From contig VGDL01000012.1 of the NCBI GenBank assembly GCA_016869735.1, forward strand, positions 1 to 64,000: DNA of 64,000 nt. Reading direction: 5' to 3'. Positions 48,101-57,544 of this stretch are shown one piece after another. The notes beneath the pieces were generated by a model. That model was not told where the DNA came from. It made no database searches and worked only from the letters and a program-made list of their open reading frames with translations. The translations under genes and the position numbers were made by a program. This stretch comes from Alphaproteobacteria bacterium (GTDB lineage: Bacteria; Pseudomonadota; Alphaproteobacteria; Acetobacterales; Acetobacteraceae). Position 1 is the first letter of the stretch; each line of letters opens with the position of its first letter.

Positions 48101-50055
48101 TCGGCGAACTTGGCCATTTCGCGCTGGCACTTGGCTGCATTCTGGCCTTGGCGCAGGCAGTTTTGCCGTTGCTTGGCGCGCATCGGCATGATGCGCGACT
48201 GATGGCTTTGGCATCCCCACTCGCGGGCGCGCAGTTGATCGCGATTGCATCTGCATTTGGCGCGCTGCTGTGGGCCTTCGCCGTGAATGACACCACGATT
48301 TCCAACGTGGTGCTGAACAGCCATTCGGCGAAGCCACTGATCTATAAATTCTCAGGCGCCTGGGGCAATCATGAAGGCTCCATGGTGCTCTGGGTGTTGA
48401 TCCTGGCCCTTTGTGGAGGCGCTGTGGCAGCGTTCGGGCGCGATTTGCCAAGCGCCTTGCAGGCACGCGTGATTGGCATTCTGGGGCTGATCGCGGCAGG
48501 GTTCCTGGGCTTCATCATTTTCACCTCCAACCCGTTTGAACGCGTGTGGCCGCCGCCCATGGATGGGCAGGGGCTTAATCCGCTGCTGCAAGACCTTGGC
48601 CTCGCGCTGCATCCGCCGATGCTCTACCTGGGCTATGTCGGCTATGCGGTGACTTTTGCCTTTGCGGTGGCGGCGCTGCTGGAAGGGCGCGTTGATGCCG
48701 CCTGGGGGCGCTGGGTGCGGCCTTGGTCGTTGGCGGCTTGGTCGTTCCTCACGCTTGGCATCGCGCTTGGGTCCTGGTGGGCCTATTATGAATTGGGCTG
48801 GGGCGGCTATTGGTTCTGGGACCCGGTGGAAAATGCTTCGCTGCTGCCCTGGCTGATCGGTGCGGCGCTGCTGCATTCCTCGATTGTCGTTGAAAAGCGC
48901 GAAAGCCTGAAAATCTGGACCGTGCTGCTGGCGATTCTGGCCTTTGCCATGTCATTGCTTGGCACCTTCCTGGTACGTTCGGGCGTGTTGAATTCCGTCC
49001 ATGCCTTCGCCAATGACCCGGCGCGTGGAGTCTTCATTCTTGGTCTGCTCATGGCCTATGTGGCGGGGGCTTTGGCGCTATTCGCATGGCGCGCCCCGCG
49101 CTTGGGTGGCACCGGCGTTTTTGCGCCGATTTCGCGCGAGGGCGGCTTGGTGCTGAATAACCTGCTGCTTTGCTCCATCACGGCGGTGGTGCTGGTCGGC
49201 ACGCTGTGGCCGATGTTCGCCGATATCCTGTTTGGTGCGAAAATCTCGGTCGGCGCGCCCTTCTTCAATGCGGCGACAGCGCCGCTCGCGATTCCCTTGG
49301 TCGCAGCCATGGCGGTGGGGCCGCTGCTGGCCTGGAAGCGGGCTGATTTGGCGGGTGCCTTGCAACGCTTGTGGTGGGTGGGGGCGCTGGCGGTGGCGGC
49401 CGCGTTTCTGACTCTGCTGATCGCGGGCTATCATGTCTGGCCGGCGCTTGGCTTTGCGGCAGCCGCCTGGCTGATTGCCGGCGCGGCGGCAGATATTCTG
49501 GACCGCATCGCGGCCTTCCGCAGACCCTCCCAAGCCTGGAACCGCGCCCGCGGCTTGCCACGCGCCGCCTGGGGAGGCGCCGTTGCCCATGCCGGCATGG
49601 GTGTGATGTTTGCGGGCCTTGCGGGCATGGGCCTTGCCACCGATGCGCTGGTGGAACTGAAGCCCGGCCAATCAACCCGCCTTGCAGGCTATGAATGGCG
49701 GCTGGAGAGCATCCGCGATGTGCAGGGACCGAATTGGTCGTCCCGCCGCGCCACCATCACGGTGCTGGATGGCGGGCAGGTGGTGACGGTGCTGACACCG
49801 GAAAAACGCTTCTTCCCGGTTGGGCGCATGAACACGACCGAAGCGGCCATCCACACCAATGCGCTACGAGACCTTTACGCGGTGCTGGGTGATGAACGTG
49901 ATGGCGGCGGCGTGGTGCGGCTGCATCACAATCCGCTCGCCCCCTGGATCTGGTTTGGCGCGGGGATCATGGCTTTGGGCGGCGGGTTATCGCTGTCTGA
50001 CCGCCGCATCCGGGTTTCCGCACCATCCCGCAAAGCGGCACCCGCCCCGGCATGA
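48097..50055 (+). CDS. ccmF: Cytochrome c heme lyase subunit CcmF
   Basis: 652 residues, about 15 TMs. WGNHEGSMVLWV, NPLLQDLGLALHPPMLYLGY and the WWD domain WGGYWFWDPVENASLLPW (from ~235) are diagnostic. Forms the CcmF-CcmH-CcmI ligation complex. The start ATG 48097 overlaps the ccmE stop; the longer frame from 48031 lies inside ccmE. Confidence 0.96.
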   Translation: MIGELGHFALALGCILALAQAVLPLLGAHRHDARLMALASPLAGAQLIAIASAFGALLWAFAVNDTTISNVVLNSHSAKPLIYKFSGAWGNHEGSMVLWVLILALCGGAVAAFGRDLPSALQARVIGILGLIAAGFLGFIIFTSNPFERVWPPPMDGQGLNPLLQDLGLALHPPMLYLGYVGYAVTFAFAVAALLEGRVDAAWGRWVRPWSLAAWSFLTLGIALGSWWAYYELGWGGYWFWDPVENASLLPWLIGAALLHSSIVVEKRESLKIWTVLLAILAFAMSLLGTFLVRSGVLNSVHAFANDPARGVFILGLLMAYVAGALALFAWRAPRLGGTGVFAPISREGGLVLNNLLLCSITAVVLVGTLWPMFADILFGAKISVGAPFFNAATAPLAIPLVAAMAVGPLLAWKRADLAGALQRLWWVGALAVAAAFLTLLIAGYHVWPALGFAAAAWLIAGAAADILDRIAAFRRPSQAWNRARGLPRAAWGGAVAHAGMGVMFAGLAGMGLATDALVELKPGQSTRLAGYEWRLESIRDVQGPNWSSRRATITVLDGGQVVTVLTPEKRFFPVGRMNTTEAAIHTNALRDLYAVLGDERDGGGVVRLHHNPLAPWIWFGAGIMALGGGLSLSDRRIRVSAPSRKAAPAPA

Positions 50056-50633
50056 GCGACGCGGCTTTTCCCAAGCGCTCACGGCGCTGGATGCTTTACG
50101 CGCCGTTCGGTGTGGCCGCGGCGGCGGGTGTGGGTTTCTATGCCATGCTGCAAGGCTTGCAGGATGGCAGCTATAACCCGCGCGGCGTGCCTTCTGTCCT
50201 GCTTGGCAAACCAGCACCTGATTTCAGCCTGCCGGAACTGGAAGGCGCTGGCCTGCCCGCGCTCGCGGCCGCCGATTTGCGCGGGCCTTTGCCGGGGCCG
50301 GTTTTGGTCAATTTCTGGGCTTCCTGGTGCGCGCCCTGCATCATTGAACACCCGCAACTGATGCGTCTTTCGCGCGAAGGCGTTGCGGTTTATGGTATCA
50401 ATTACAAGGATCGCGTGCCGGAAGCCGGCGCGTTCCTCAGGCGCCATGGCAACCCCTATGGCCGGCTTGGCCGCGATGAACCCGGGCGCACCGCCATTGA
50501 TTGGGGCGTCTATGGCGTGCCTGAAACCTATTTTCTCGACCGCCAAGGCATGATCCGCTGGCGCTGGGCCGGCCCCATCACCGCCGATACGCTGGAGAGT
50601 GAATTGCGCCCCTTGCTCCGGAGATATGCGTGA
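50052..50633 (+). CDS. ccmG: Thiol:disulfide interchange protein CcmG/DsbE
   Basis: 193 residues. Signal anchor (~12-32), thioredoxin-like fold, active site NFWASWCAPCIIEHPQL (Cys93, Cys96), GINYKD and GVYGVPETYFLDRQG with cis-Pro. Keeps apocytochrome CXXCH cysteines reduced for heme attachment. Overlaps ccmF and ccmH by 4 bp. Confidence 0.95.
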   Translation: MSDAAFPKRSRRWMLYAPFGVAAAAGVGFYAMLQGLQDGSYNPRGVPSVLLGKPAPDFSLPELEGAGLPALAAADLRGPLPGPVLVNFWASWCAPCIIEHPQLMRLSREGVAVYGINYKDRVPEAGAFLRRHGNPYGRLGRDEPGRTAIDWGVYGVPETYFLDRQGMIRWRWAGPITADTLESELRPLLRRYA

Positions 50634-51082
50634 CGCGCTGGTTTTTCTTCTGCCTGCTGCTGGCGCTGCCCGCCTGGGGCGCGGTGGGCGACCCGAATGA
50701 AAGGCTGGCCGATCCCGCCAAGGAAGCGCTGGCGCGCGAGATCGGGCGCGAATTGCGCTGCCTAGTCTGCCAGAACCAATCTATTGAAGACAGTGATGCA
50801 CAATTGGCGCGGGATTTGCGCCGCCTGGTGCGTGAACGTGTTGCAGCCGGGGAGGACCAGACAGCGGTGATCCGCTTTGTGCATCAGCGCTATGGCGATT
50901 TCGTGCTGCTGCGCCCGCCCATCACGGCAGCGACCATGCTGCTTTGGGCGACACCCTTCCTGGCTTTGGGCGGCGGTATTGCCGTGATCCTGCTGCGCCG
51001 CCGCCGTGCGGTGGCCGAAGCGGCAGCGCTTTCACCCGAAGAAGCGCGGCGCCTGGCTGAGCTGGATCGCGGCCCGGCATGA
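50630..51082 (+). CDS. ccmH: Cytochrome c maturation protein CcmH
   Basis: 150 residues, GTG start in a GTGA overlap with ccmG. Signal peptide (~1-18), the LRCLVCQNQSIEDSDAQLA motif with Cys44 and Cys47, and one C-terminal TM (~98-120). Thiol-redox component that receives apocytochrome with CcmG. The short form, with the TPR part encoded separately as ccmI, is usual in alphaproteobacteria. Confidence 0.94.
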   Translation: MTRWFFFCLLLALPAWGAVGDPNERLADPAKEALAREIGRELRCLVCQNQSIEDSDAQLARDLRRLVRERVAAGEDQTAVIRFVHQRYGDFVLLRPPITAATMLLWATPFLALGGGIAVILLRRRRAVAEAAALSPEEARRLAELDRGPA

Positions 51083-51870
51083 TCTGGATTGCGATATTGC
51101 TGCTGGCGCTGGCCGCCATGGTGCCGCTGGTGGCGACCCTGCTCCGCCCCGTTGTGACGCGTGGCCGGCGGGAAGCGGATTTGGCGCTGTATCACGCACA
51201 ATTGGCGGAACTTGATCGCGAAGCGGCAGCCGGCCGGCTGGCAGGCGATGCGCTCCGCGCGGCTCAGGTGGAGGTGCAGCGCCGCCTGTTGCAGGCGCCG
51301 GAGGAAGCCGCGCCCGTGACACGCGGGCGGGCGCTCGGCTTTCTGCCCCTGGTCTTTCTGATTCCCGCTGCCGGGCTTGGGCTTTATCTGTTGCAGGGCA
51401 CGCCGGACATGCCTTCCGCCCCGCATCGCGAAAGGGCCGAAATTGCCGCGCGTGACGATGCGCTGCTGAACCGTCTGCGCGAAAGGCTGGCCGGGCTTGA
51501 CCCTATGCGTGATGAAGCGCGGCAGGGTTATGTGATGCTCGGCAATGCCGAACGCAGCCGCGGCAATGACGCCGCCGCCGCTGACGCCTGGCGCCGCGCC
51601 CTGGCATCGCGCTTCGATGTCGAATTGGCGGGCGATCTGGTGGAGATGGAAATCGCGCGCGGTGAATTTGTGGCCGCCGGGCCGATCCTGCTGCGCGCCC
51701 TGGCCGAGGCGCCAGGGGACCCGAAGCTACGCTTTTTGCTGGGCGTGGTGGAGGCTGAGGCCGGCCAGCCAGAACGCGCCCGCGCAACCTGGCGCGCGCT
51801 TCTGGCCGATAGCCCACCTGATGCGCCCTGGCGCGCGTTGGTGGAGCGGCGGTTGGGGGCTTTGCCTTAG
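51079..51870 (+). CDS. ccmI: Cytochrome c biogenesis protein CcmI
   Basis: 263 residues. Two TMs (~2-22, ~90-108) flank a cytoplasmic loop with READLALYHAQLAELDREAA then GRLAGDALRAAQVEVQRRLL, the CcmI N-terminal signature; the periplasmic part (~125-263) has TPR-like helices that bind apocytochrome C-termini. It is shorter than Rhodobacter CcmI. Last gene before a strong terminator. Confidence 0.9.
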   Translation: MIWIAILLLALAAMVPLVATLLRPVVTRGRREADLALYHAQLAELDREAAAGRLAGDALRAAQVEVQRRLLQAPEEAAPVTRGRALGFLPLVFLIPAAGLGLYLLQGTPDMPSAPHRERAEIAARDDALLNRLRERLAGLDPMRDEARQGYVMLGNAERSRGNDAAAADAWRRALASRFDVELAGDLVEMEIARGEFVAAGPILLRALAEAPGDPKLRFLLGVVEAEAGQPERARATWRALLADSPPDAPWRALVERRLGALP

Positions 51871-51882
51871 CGCGATAAACAC

Positions 51883-51914
51883 CCGCCCGGCGATCACCGG
51901 GCGGCCGTCTTTTT
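51883..51914. terminator. Intrinsic terminator after ccmI
   Basis: CCGCCCGG (51883-51890), loop CGATCA, CCGGGCGG (51897-51904), then CCGTCTTTTT. A perfect 8-bp GC stem with a T-run in the ccm direction. It sits between the convergent ccm operon and the binding-protein gene; the stem could also serve the minus strand, though no T-run is seen there. Confidence 0.8.
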
Positions 51915-51923
51915 CATCAGGCC

Positions 51924-53498
51924 TTACTGCCCCTGACGCACGAAGCGGAGCTGAATGTAGTTATCCGCCGTCTGCACCACATTCCAGCCTTGGCGCACTG
52001 CCCAGACAATCTGCTGCTGATGCAGCGGAATATAGCCGACATCGCTCTGGATCATCTTGCCCGCTTCCGTGATCAGCCCTTGGCGGGTGGCCTGATTGGT
52101 TTCGACAGCAATGCGGCTGATCAGATCATCAAGGCGCGGGTTGGAATAGCCGCCATTGTTGAACATGCCGCGGGAGCCATCGCGGGTGGCGGCCAGGTTG
52201 AACAGCGCGTTATGCGCATCCGAAGTCGAAGGCGTCCAACCCAGCAGATAGAAGCTGGTATTGTAGCGCGGCGCGTTGATTTCAGCGAAGAAGCGCGCCC
52301 GCGTCTGCGCCGCCAGCGTGACGCGGATATTGATGCGCGCCAGCATGGCGACCACGGCGGTGCAAATCGCCTCATCATTCACATAGCGGTCATTCGGGCA
52401 ATCCAGCGTCACGCCGAAGCCGTTAGGATAGCCCGCTTCCGTCAGCAGGCGGCGCGCTTCGTTCAAATCCACGCGCGGGCGCTGATCATCTTCTTCACGA
52501 AAGCCGTTCACACCCGGGCCATAGATCAGATTGGTCGGGCGCGATTGGCCGCGCATGACGCTACGCTGAATGGCGCTTGTATCAATGGCAAGCTGCATGG
52601 CGCGGCGCACGCGCACATCCTGGAAGGGGTTCTTGCCCTGCACATCGGATTTCAGAAGCTGCGGGCGCATCTGATCCATCCCAAGATAGATGGTGCGCAA
52701 TTCCGGCCCTTGGACGATACGCACCCCTGGAGAGCGTGAAATCCGATCCACATCCTGCGGCGGCACGGTATAGACAAAATCCATCTCACCCGAGAGCAGC
52801 GCCGCCACCCGCGTTGCGTCATTGGAAATGATGTTCAATTCGGCGCGCGTCAGGTTATGCACCGGCTTGTCCCACCAATTGGGATTGGGGGCGACGACGG
52901 TGCGCCGATCCGGCTCACGCGAGACGAGAACAAAAGGCCCGGTGCCCATGGCGTTGCGCGTGGCGAAGTTTTCTTCGCGCGTGGTCAAATCCGCCGGGCG
53001 CGTGGCGTTGTTCCGCTCCGCCCAGGTGCGGCTGAACATGCCCCAATTGGTGATTTCCTGCAGCAGGATCGGGTTCGGCACCGTGGTTTCGAAATCCACT
53101 GTGTGATCATCAATCTTGCGGACTTCCTTCACGGAAGCGAGCACACCCTGCACGTTGGAACCAGGCGCGCGCGCACGCTGCACACTGAAGACAACATCAT
53201 CAGCGGTGAAGGGTGTCCCGTCCGAGAATTTCACATTGCGGCGCAAATGAAAGCGCCAAACATTCGGCTGCGGTTGTTCCCAGCGTTCGGCCAATGCCGC
53301 TTCCACCTTGCCTTCATGGTCGCGGCGGACCAGCGGTTCATAGAAATTGGACCCGAAAGCAAGCAGGAAGGTTTCCTGCCGGGTATAGGGGTCCATGGAA
53401 TTCACATCGCCATCATTGGCCCAGCGGAAATTATTGGCCTCCGCAGACAAGGCGGAACCGGCCAGCAGGGCGGCGGCAAGGGTAAGGCGGCGCAACAT
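51924..53498 (-). CDS. ABC transporter substrate-binding protein, family 5 (peptide/nickel type)
   Basis: 524 residues from ATG 53498 with GGGAGAG upstream. Sec signal peptide MLRRLTLAAALLAGSALSAEA, then family SBP_bac_5 blocks NVWRFHLRRNVKFSDGTPFT and ADDVVFSVQRA, and NPFQDVRVRRAMQLAIDT. Periplasmic receptor for oligopeptides or a similar ligand. No permease or ATPase genes are adjacent, so it is an orphan here; partners may be encoded elsewhere. Confidence 0.9.
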   Translation of the reverse strand: MLRRLTLAAALLAGSALSAEANNFRWANDGDVNSMDPYTRQETFLLAFGSNFYEPLVRRDHEGKVEAALAERWEQPQPNVWRFHLRRNVKFSDGTPFTADDVVFSVQRARAPGSNVQGVLASVKEVRKIDDHTVDFETTVPNPILLQEITNWGMFSRTWAERNNATRPADLTTREENFATRNAMGTGPFVLVSREPDRRTVVAPNPNWWDKPVHNLTRAELNIISNDATRVAALLSGEMDFVYTVPPQDVDRISRSPGVRIVQGPELRTIYLGMDQMRPQLLKSDVQGKNPFQDVRVRRAMQLAIDTSAIQRSVMRGQSRPTNLIYGPGVNGFREEDDQRPRVDLNEARRLLTEAGYPNGFGVTLDCPNDRYVNDEAICTAVVAMLARINIRVTLAAQTRARFFAEINAPRYNTSFYLLGWTPSTSDAHNALFNLAATRDGSRGMFNNGGYSNPRLDDLISRIAVETNQATRQGLITEAGKMIQSDVGYIPLHQQQIVWAVRQGWNVVQTADNYIQLRFVRQGQ

Positions 53499-53578
53499 GA
53501 AGCTTTCTCTCCCATCAGAACGCGATGGAACAAGCTTAAGACTTTTCATCGAAATGAAAAAGCAGATTCAGCAGCAAC

Positions 53579-53619
53579 AAAAAAGCTGCCTTCCCAGTCC
53601 GGGAGAAGCGGCTTTTTTT
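53579..53619 (-). terminator. Terminator of the atp FO operon
   Basis: Read on the minus strand, an imperfect stem AAGCCGCTTCTCCC / GGGAAGGCAGCTT with a 5-nt loop runs directly into TTTTTTG. It lies 20 bp after the atpF stop. The plus-strand strand also ends in seven T, so it could act in both directions. Confidence 0.75.
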
Positions 53620-53636
53620 GAGATCTGGCAGTCGCT

Positions 53637-54143
53637 TCAGGCGACGCGCAAGGCCCGCGGCAGGTCAGCGACACTGCGATCAATCATGGCGCCATCAGCC
53701 GCCGCGTCCATGGTTTCAGCCAGAACAGCGCGCGTGGCCGACGCCGCAATATCGGCAGCCGTGTTGCGCACCTCGGCAATGGCGCTTGCTTCCGCCGCTG
53801 CAATACGCTGCATGGCCAGCTGCTTGCGCCGTTCGGCCGAAGCCTCAGCCTCGGCCGCTGCGGCGGTGGCTATGCGCGCGGCTTCGGTCTTGGCACGCGC
53901 CAGCAGCTCAGCCGCTTCCTTCACTGCTTCAGCCCGCGCCGCTTCCGCTTCCTTCAGCTTGGCTTCGGCTTCAAGACGCAGCTTATTCGCCTCATCAATC
54001 CGCTTGCGGATATCATCCGCGCGGGAATCAAGCGCGCCAGAGCCCGCCTTCCACAGCTTGCTGCCAAGCAGCACAAAAAACAGGATGAAGGATACCGCGA
54101 CCCAGAAAGTCGGATCCGCGAAAAAAGAAACCGAGCCTTGCAT
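53637..54143 (-). CDS. atpF: ATP synthase FO subunit b
   Basis: 168 residues. One N-terminal TM (~10-27, FWVAVSFILFFVLLGSKLW) followed by a long Ala/Glu/Arg-rich coiled coil (~35-140). Forms half of the heterodimeric peripheral stalk with b' (next gene). Start ATG 54143 overlaps the b' stop by 1 bp. Last gene of atpIBEF'F. Confidence 0.93.
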   Translation of the reverse strand: MQGSVSFFADPTFWVAVSFILFFVLLGSKLWKAGSGALDSRADDIRKRIDEANKLRLEAEAKLKEAEAARAEAVKEAAELLARAKTEAARIATAAAAEAEASAERRKQLAMQRIAAAEASAIAEVRNTAADIAASATRAVLAETMDAAADGAMIDRSVADLPRALRVA

Positions 54144-54745
54144 CAGGCAATCCCCCTGGCGGTGGCTTCGCGCTGAACTGCGGACTGCACCTTGCTGGCG
54201 TCGGCGCTGGCGCCAAGCTTGGACAGCAGGGCTTCCACAGTCTCACCAGCAACCTGTCGCACAGCGCCAAGCGCCGACTTGCGGCCCTGGTCTATGCGCG
54301 CTTCGGCTTCCGCAATTTGCTTGGCCAGCGCTGCATTCAAAGCTTCCGCCTTGGCATCCATTTCCTGCTGGGCAGCTTGCATCGCGGAATTGACGGCGAC
54401 TTGCGCTTCGTTGCGGGCGGATTGCGTCGCTTCACGCTGCGCGGCAATGGCCGCTTCGGCGGATTGCATGGCAGCGCGCGCGGCTTCCAGATCGCTTTCA
54501 ATACGCTGACGGCGATTTTCGATGACTGCGCCAAGCCGTGGCAACGCCACAAAGGCCAGAACAAGAAACAACGCGAAGAAGATAATGACTTGCCAAACCA
54601 CCTGGCCAATCAGCAAGGGACCCTGGACCGGATGGCCAAAGGCAAGCTGCGGCATACCATCCACCGGCGGTCCGCCGGCAGAACTGGCTGCCCAGGCAAG
54701 TGCAGGCATGGCGCTTAGCGTCATTGCAAGCAGTATTCGGCGCAT
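54143..54745 (-). CDS. atpG: ATP synthase FO subunit b'
   Basis: 200 residues from ATG 54745 (GAGAGGG upstream). N-terminal leader MRRILLAMTLSAMPALAWAA looks like a signal sequence, then LAFGHPVQGPLLIGQVVWQV with one TM (~50-70), and a coiled coil AAIAAQREATQSARNEAQ. The b/b' pair is typical of photosynthetic and other alphaproteobacteria. Also called atpF' or atpX. Confidence 0.92.
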   Translation of the reverse strand: MRRILLAMTLSAMPALAWAASSAGGPPVDGMPQLAFGHPVQGPLLIGQVVWQVIIFFALFLVLAFVALPRLGAVIENRRQRIESDLEAARAAMQSAEAAIAAQREATQSARNEAQVAVNSAMQAAQQEMDAKAEALNAALAKQIAEAEARIDQGRKSALGAVRQVAGETVEALLSKLGASADASKVQSAVQREATARGIA

Positions 54746-54848
54746 CGGCTTACCCTCTCGCGGCCCAAAAAACGTCAGCCCGGGGCATGGCACCAGCCCC
54801 GCCCCGTAACCAAACGGCCCCGGCCAGAAACGGCCAGGGCACCAGCCA

Positions 54849-55073
54849 TCAAGCGAACAGGATGAGGAAGGCGATGAGCAGCGCGAACAGCGCCACGGCT
54901 TCCGTCAGCGCAAAGCCCAGAATGCCGATCGGGAACACGGCATCACGGGCGGCCGGGTTGCGGGCGACGCTGGTGATCAATGAGGAAAAGATATTGCCGA
55001 TCCCGAGACCCACGCCGAACAGCGCGATAACGGCAATACCGGCACCAAGGGCCTTCGCAGCAGCAACTTCCAT
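54849..55073 (-). CDS. atpE: ATP synthase FO subunit c
   Basis: 74 residues, two TMs joined by the polar loop ARNPAARD. Proton-binding Glu58 lies in [19 protein letters not shown]. The glycine-rich first helix ([17 protein letters not shown]) gives the c-ring packing. Sits between atpB and b'. Confidence 0.97.
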   Translation of the reverse strand: MEVAAAKALGAGIAVIALFGVGLGIGNIFSSLITSVARNPAARDAVFPIGILGFALTEAVALFALLIAFLILFA

Positions 55074-55128
55074 GACACATTCCTTCCGTTTGACTTCAAC
55101 AGATTTCCGAAAAAAGACCCAGCGGCCG

Positions 55129-55884
55129 TCAGTGCAGATGCACCGCGTCGTGGAGATAGATGCTCGTCAGAATGGCGAACACATAGGCCTGGAGGAAAGC
55201 CACCAGGAACTCAAACCCCACCAAGGCGATGTTCACACTAAGGGGTAACACCGCCACGAAGGGGCCAACCGCACCAAGGCTGCCCAGCAGGACAACGAAG
55301 GTGGCAAACACCTTCAGCATCACGTGCCCCGCCACCATATTTGCGAAAAGGCGGACGGAAAGGCTCACCACGCGGGAGAAATAGGAAATCACTTCAACCG
55401 GGATGATGATCGGCGCCAGCCACACAGGCGCGCCTTCCGGGAAGAAGTAACTAAAGAAGTGCATGCCATGGCGCATCAGCGCAATCACCGTCACGGTCAC
55501 AAACACAATCACCGCCAACGTCAACGTGACAGCGATGTGGGAGGTGAAGGTGAAGGCATAGGGCAACATGCCAAGCAGGTTGCCAAACAGCACGAACATG
55601 AAAATGGCAAAGACGAAGGGGAAATACTTCTTGCCTTCGTCACCAACCTGTTCGGTCACCATGCCTTGGATGAATTCGTAACTTGCTTCACCGAGGGACT
55701 GAAGCCGGCCCGGGATCATCGCACCGCGCGCAGCAGCCGCCATGATGAACAGCGTGATCAAGCCAAGGGCCAATAGCATAAACGCGTTGGACTGGCTGAA
55801 GCCGATCGCCTGTCCGAAGCCACCCAAAAAGGGCGTCAATTCGAACTGACTGAGCGCATCAATCGTCTTGCCTTCCTTCGCCAC
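55129..55884 (-). CDS. atpB: ATP synthase FO subunit a
   Basis: 251 residues, five to six TMs. The essential Arg is in [39 protein letters not shown] is the other family block. Forms the proton half-channels against the c-ring. A TTG at 55890 opens the frame, but AGGGG lies 7 nt before GTG 55884, which I prefer. Follows atpI by about 20 bp. Confidence 0.95.
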   Translation of the reverse strand: MAKEGKTIDALSQFELTPFLGGFGQAIGFSQSNAFMLLALGLITLFIMAAAARGAMIPGRLQSLGEASYEFIQGMVTEQVGDEGKKYFPFVFAIFMFVLFGNLLGMLPYAFTFTSHIAVTLTLAVIVFVTVTVIALMRHGMHFFSYFFPEGAPVWLAPIIIPVEVISYFSRVVSLSVRLFANMVAGHVMLKVFATFVVLLGSLGAVGPFVAVLPLSVNIALVGFEFLVAFLQAYVFAILTSIYLHDAVHLH

Positions 55885-55907
55885 CGGCAAACCCCTCGCC
55901 TAAATAA

Positions 55908-56204
55908 TCATGACAAGCGCGAACGGCGACGCGGGTTGAAAAGCCGATACACATTCAACACCCCGGCGACGCTGCCCAGGACGAAGAAAACCAGGAAGAG
56001 CCAAGGCCAAGTGCCGAGCCAGCGATCGAGTGCCCACCCGATGCCAATCCCAACCGCAAGGGCCGAGACAACCTCAACCCCCGCGCGCAGCCCCACGCCC
56101 CATGGCCCTGTTGGCAAGCCTTTCCGGCCATCGGGGCCGGGATCAAGCCCTTCGCGGGCCCGTGCTTGCCTTAACCGTTCATGAAGGTCCGGCTGTTTAG
56201 TCAC
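55908..56204 (-). CDS. atpI: AtpI/AtpZ-family ATP synthase accessory protein
   Basis: 98 residues with a basic N-terminus and two TMs (~43-62, ~68-86): RAGVEVVSALAVGIGIGWAL then DRWLGTWPWLFLVFFVLGSV. Helps c-ring assembly and possibly Mg2+ entry. First gene of the FO operon, as usual. Promoter candidate 40-70 bp upstream. Confidence 0.88.
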   Translation of the reverse strand: MTKQPDLHERLRQARAREGLDPGPDGRKGLPTGPWGVGLRAGVEVVSALAVGIGIGWALDRWLGTWPWLFLVFFVLGSVAGVLNVYRLFNPRRRSRLS

Positions 56205-56243
56205 CTTTAGCTCCCCAGGCGAACCTCGCCGGAAGGCGTCGGG

Positions 56244-56272
56244 GCTTTACGGGGGGGGGCTGCCACTGTCAA
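56244..56272 (-). promoter_or_regulatory. Candidate promoter of the atp FO operon
   Basis: On the minus strand, TTGACA (56272-56267), 17-bp spacer, TAAAGC (56249-56244), about 40 bp before the atpI ATG. The -35 is perfect and the -10 is moderate. The 151-bp gap between the lipoprotein stop and atpI holds nothing else obvious. Confidence 0.5.
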
Positions 56273-56355
56273 GCATGTGCGCCGCAACAATGGGCCATTT
56301 TCCTGCCCTTTGGTAATCTTTTCGGTGACTTCCAAACCACCTGGCGCAAATCCGA

Positions 56356-56706
56356 TCAACGGCGCTGCGGCGTTGGGCTTCGCGGGCGCGGAACGGCCGG
56401 TGTTGTTCGGGGCGCTGGCGCGGGCGGCGGCGGCGGACGGCGGATGGCGAAGCGCTGCTTGGCCGGTGGCAGCGCCGCCCATTGCGCCATGACCGCCTCC
56501 TCGCTTGAGGTGTCATAACCAAGCCGCCGCATGGCGTCCCGAGCGCGGCGTTTTTGGTCTTCGGTCAGCCCATCCCAGGCGATGGGGCCAGGGGCGGAAA
56601 CCTGTTCTGGCGCCTCGGCCAGGGGGGCAGCCGTCACGGGCGGGGGCTGGTTCGGCTGCGCGCAGGCGGCCGGCAGCAAGGCCAGCAGGAAAAAGCGCCG
56701 TTTCAT
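56356..56706 (-). CDS. Small proline-rich lipoprotein
   Basis: 116 residues. Signal MKRRFFLLALLPAACAQ with lipobox PAAC, so a predicted diacylated lipoprotein. It has a short helical middle (WDGLTEDQKRRARDAMRRLG) and a Pro/Arg tail (RRPPPPPAPAPRTTPAVPRP). No known domain. Overlaps xthA by 4 bp, so translated with it. Confidence 0.7.
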   Translation of the reverse strand: MKRRFFLLALLPAACAQPNQPPPVTAAPLAEAPEQVSAPGPIAWDGLTEDQKRRARDAMRRLGYDTSSEEAVMAQWAALPPAKQRFAIRRPPPPPAPAPRTTPAVPRPRSPTPQRR

Positions 56707-57530
56707 GGCTGAAGTTCCACAAGCACGGGCACATGATCAGACGCTTGCGGCCAATCCCGCGCATCCTTCAGCACGATATGGCGCTTGAGGCCGCCGGCCA
56801 GGTCGTCACTGACCCAGACATGATCCAGCCGCCGGCCACGATCCGCTGCCCGCCAATCCCGCGCGCGATAGGACCACCACGTGTAAAGCTTCTGATCTTC
56901 CGGCACGAAATGGCGCAGCGCATCATGCCAGCCGGCGGCTTTCTGCCAACCCAAAAGCCCTTCAACCTCGATCGGTGTATGCGATACCACATCCAATAAC
57001 TGCCTATGGGACCAGACATCATGTTCCAGCGGCGCGATGTTCAAATCCCCCACCAGCACGGCACGCCGCGCACCGCGCCCCGCAAACCAGCGCGTAGCTT
57101 CCGCGACGAAATCAAGCTTATGGCCGAATTTCGGATTGGCCGCGCGGTCCGGCACATCACCGCCGGCGGGGACGTAGAAATTATGCACCTCAACCGGGCC
57201 ACCTGGCGCATCCAGCATCACGCCCAAATGCCGGCAATCGCCCTTGGCGCACCAATCGGGATCATCTTCGCGCAAAGTAATCGGCAGGCGCGATAACACC
57301 GCCACACCATTGTAGCCCTTCATGCCGCGCACCAGCCGATGCGTGAAGCCAAGCGCTGCTATGCCTTCATGCGGAAATGCCTCATCCGGGCATTTGGTTT
57401 CCTGTAGGCAGATCACATCGGGCGCCAGATCGGCAACCAAGTTTTGCAGCAAGGGCAGGCGCAATCTCACGCTATTGATATTCCAGGTCGCGATCCGAAG
57501 AGCCTGCCGCGATGCGCCGCGTTTCGCCAT
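56703..57530 (-). CDS. xthA: Exodeoxyribonuclease III
   Basis: 275 residues from ATG 57530. AP endonuclease/exonuclease family: ATWNINSVRLRLPLLQNLV, catalytic Glu in VICLQETKCPDEAFP, GDLNIAPLEHDVWSH, and the C-terminal DHVPVLVEL. Repairs abasic sites and 3'-blocked ends. The frame extends upstream to 57614 into asnB. 14 bp after asnB. Confidence 0.94.
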   Translation of the reverse strand: MAKRGASRQALRIATWNINSVRLRLPLLQNLVADLAPDVICLQETKCPDEAFPHEGIAALGFTHRLVRGMKGYNGVAVLSRLPITLREDDPDWCAKGDCRHLGVMLDAPGGPVEVHNFYVPAGGDVPDRAANPKFGHKLDFVAEATRWFAGRGARRAVLVGDLNIAPLEHDVWSHRQLLDVVSHTPIEVEGLLGWQKAAGWHDALRHFVPEDQKLYTWWSYRARDWRAADRGRRLDHVWVSDDLAGGLKRHIVLKDARDWPQASDHVPVLVELQP

Positions 57531-57544
57531 GGTTTTTCCTGTCG

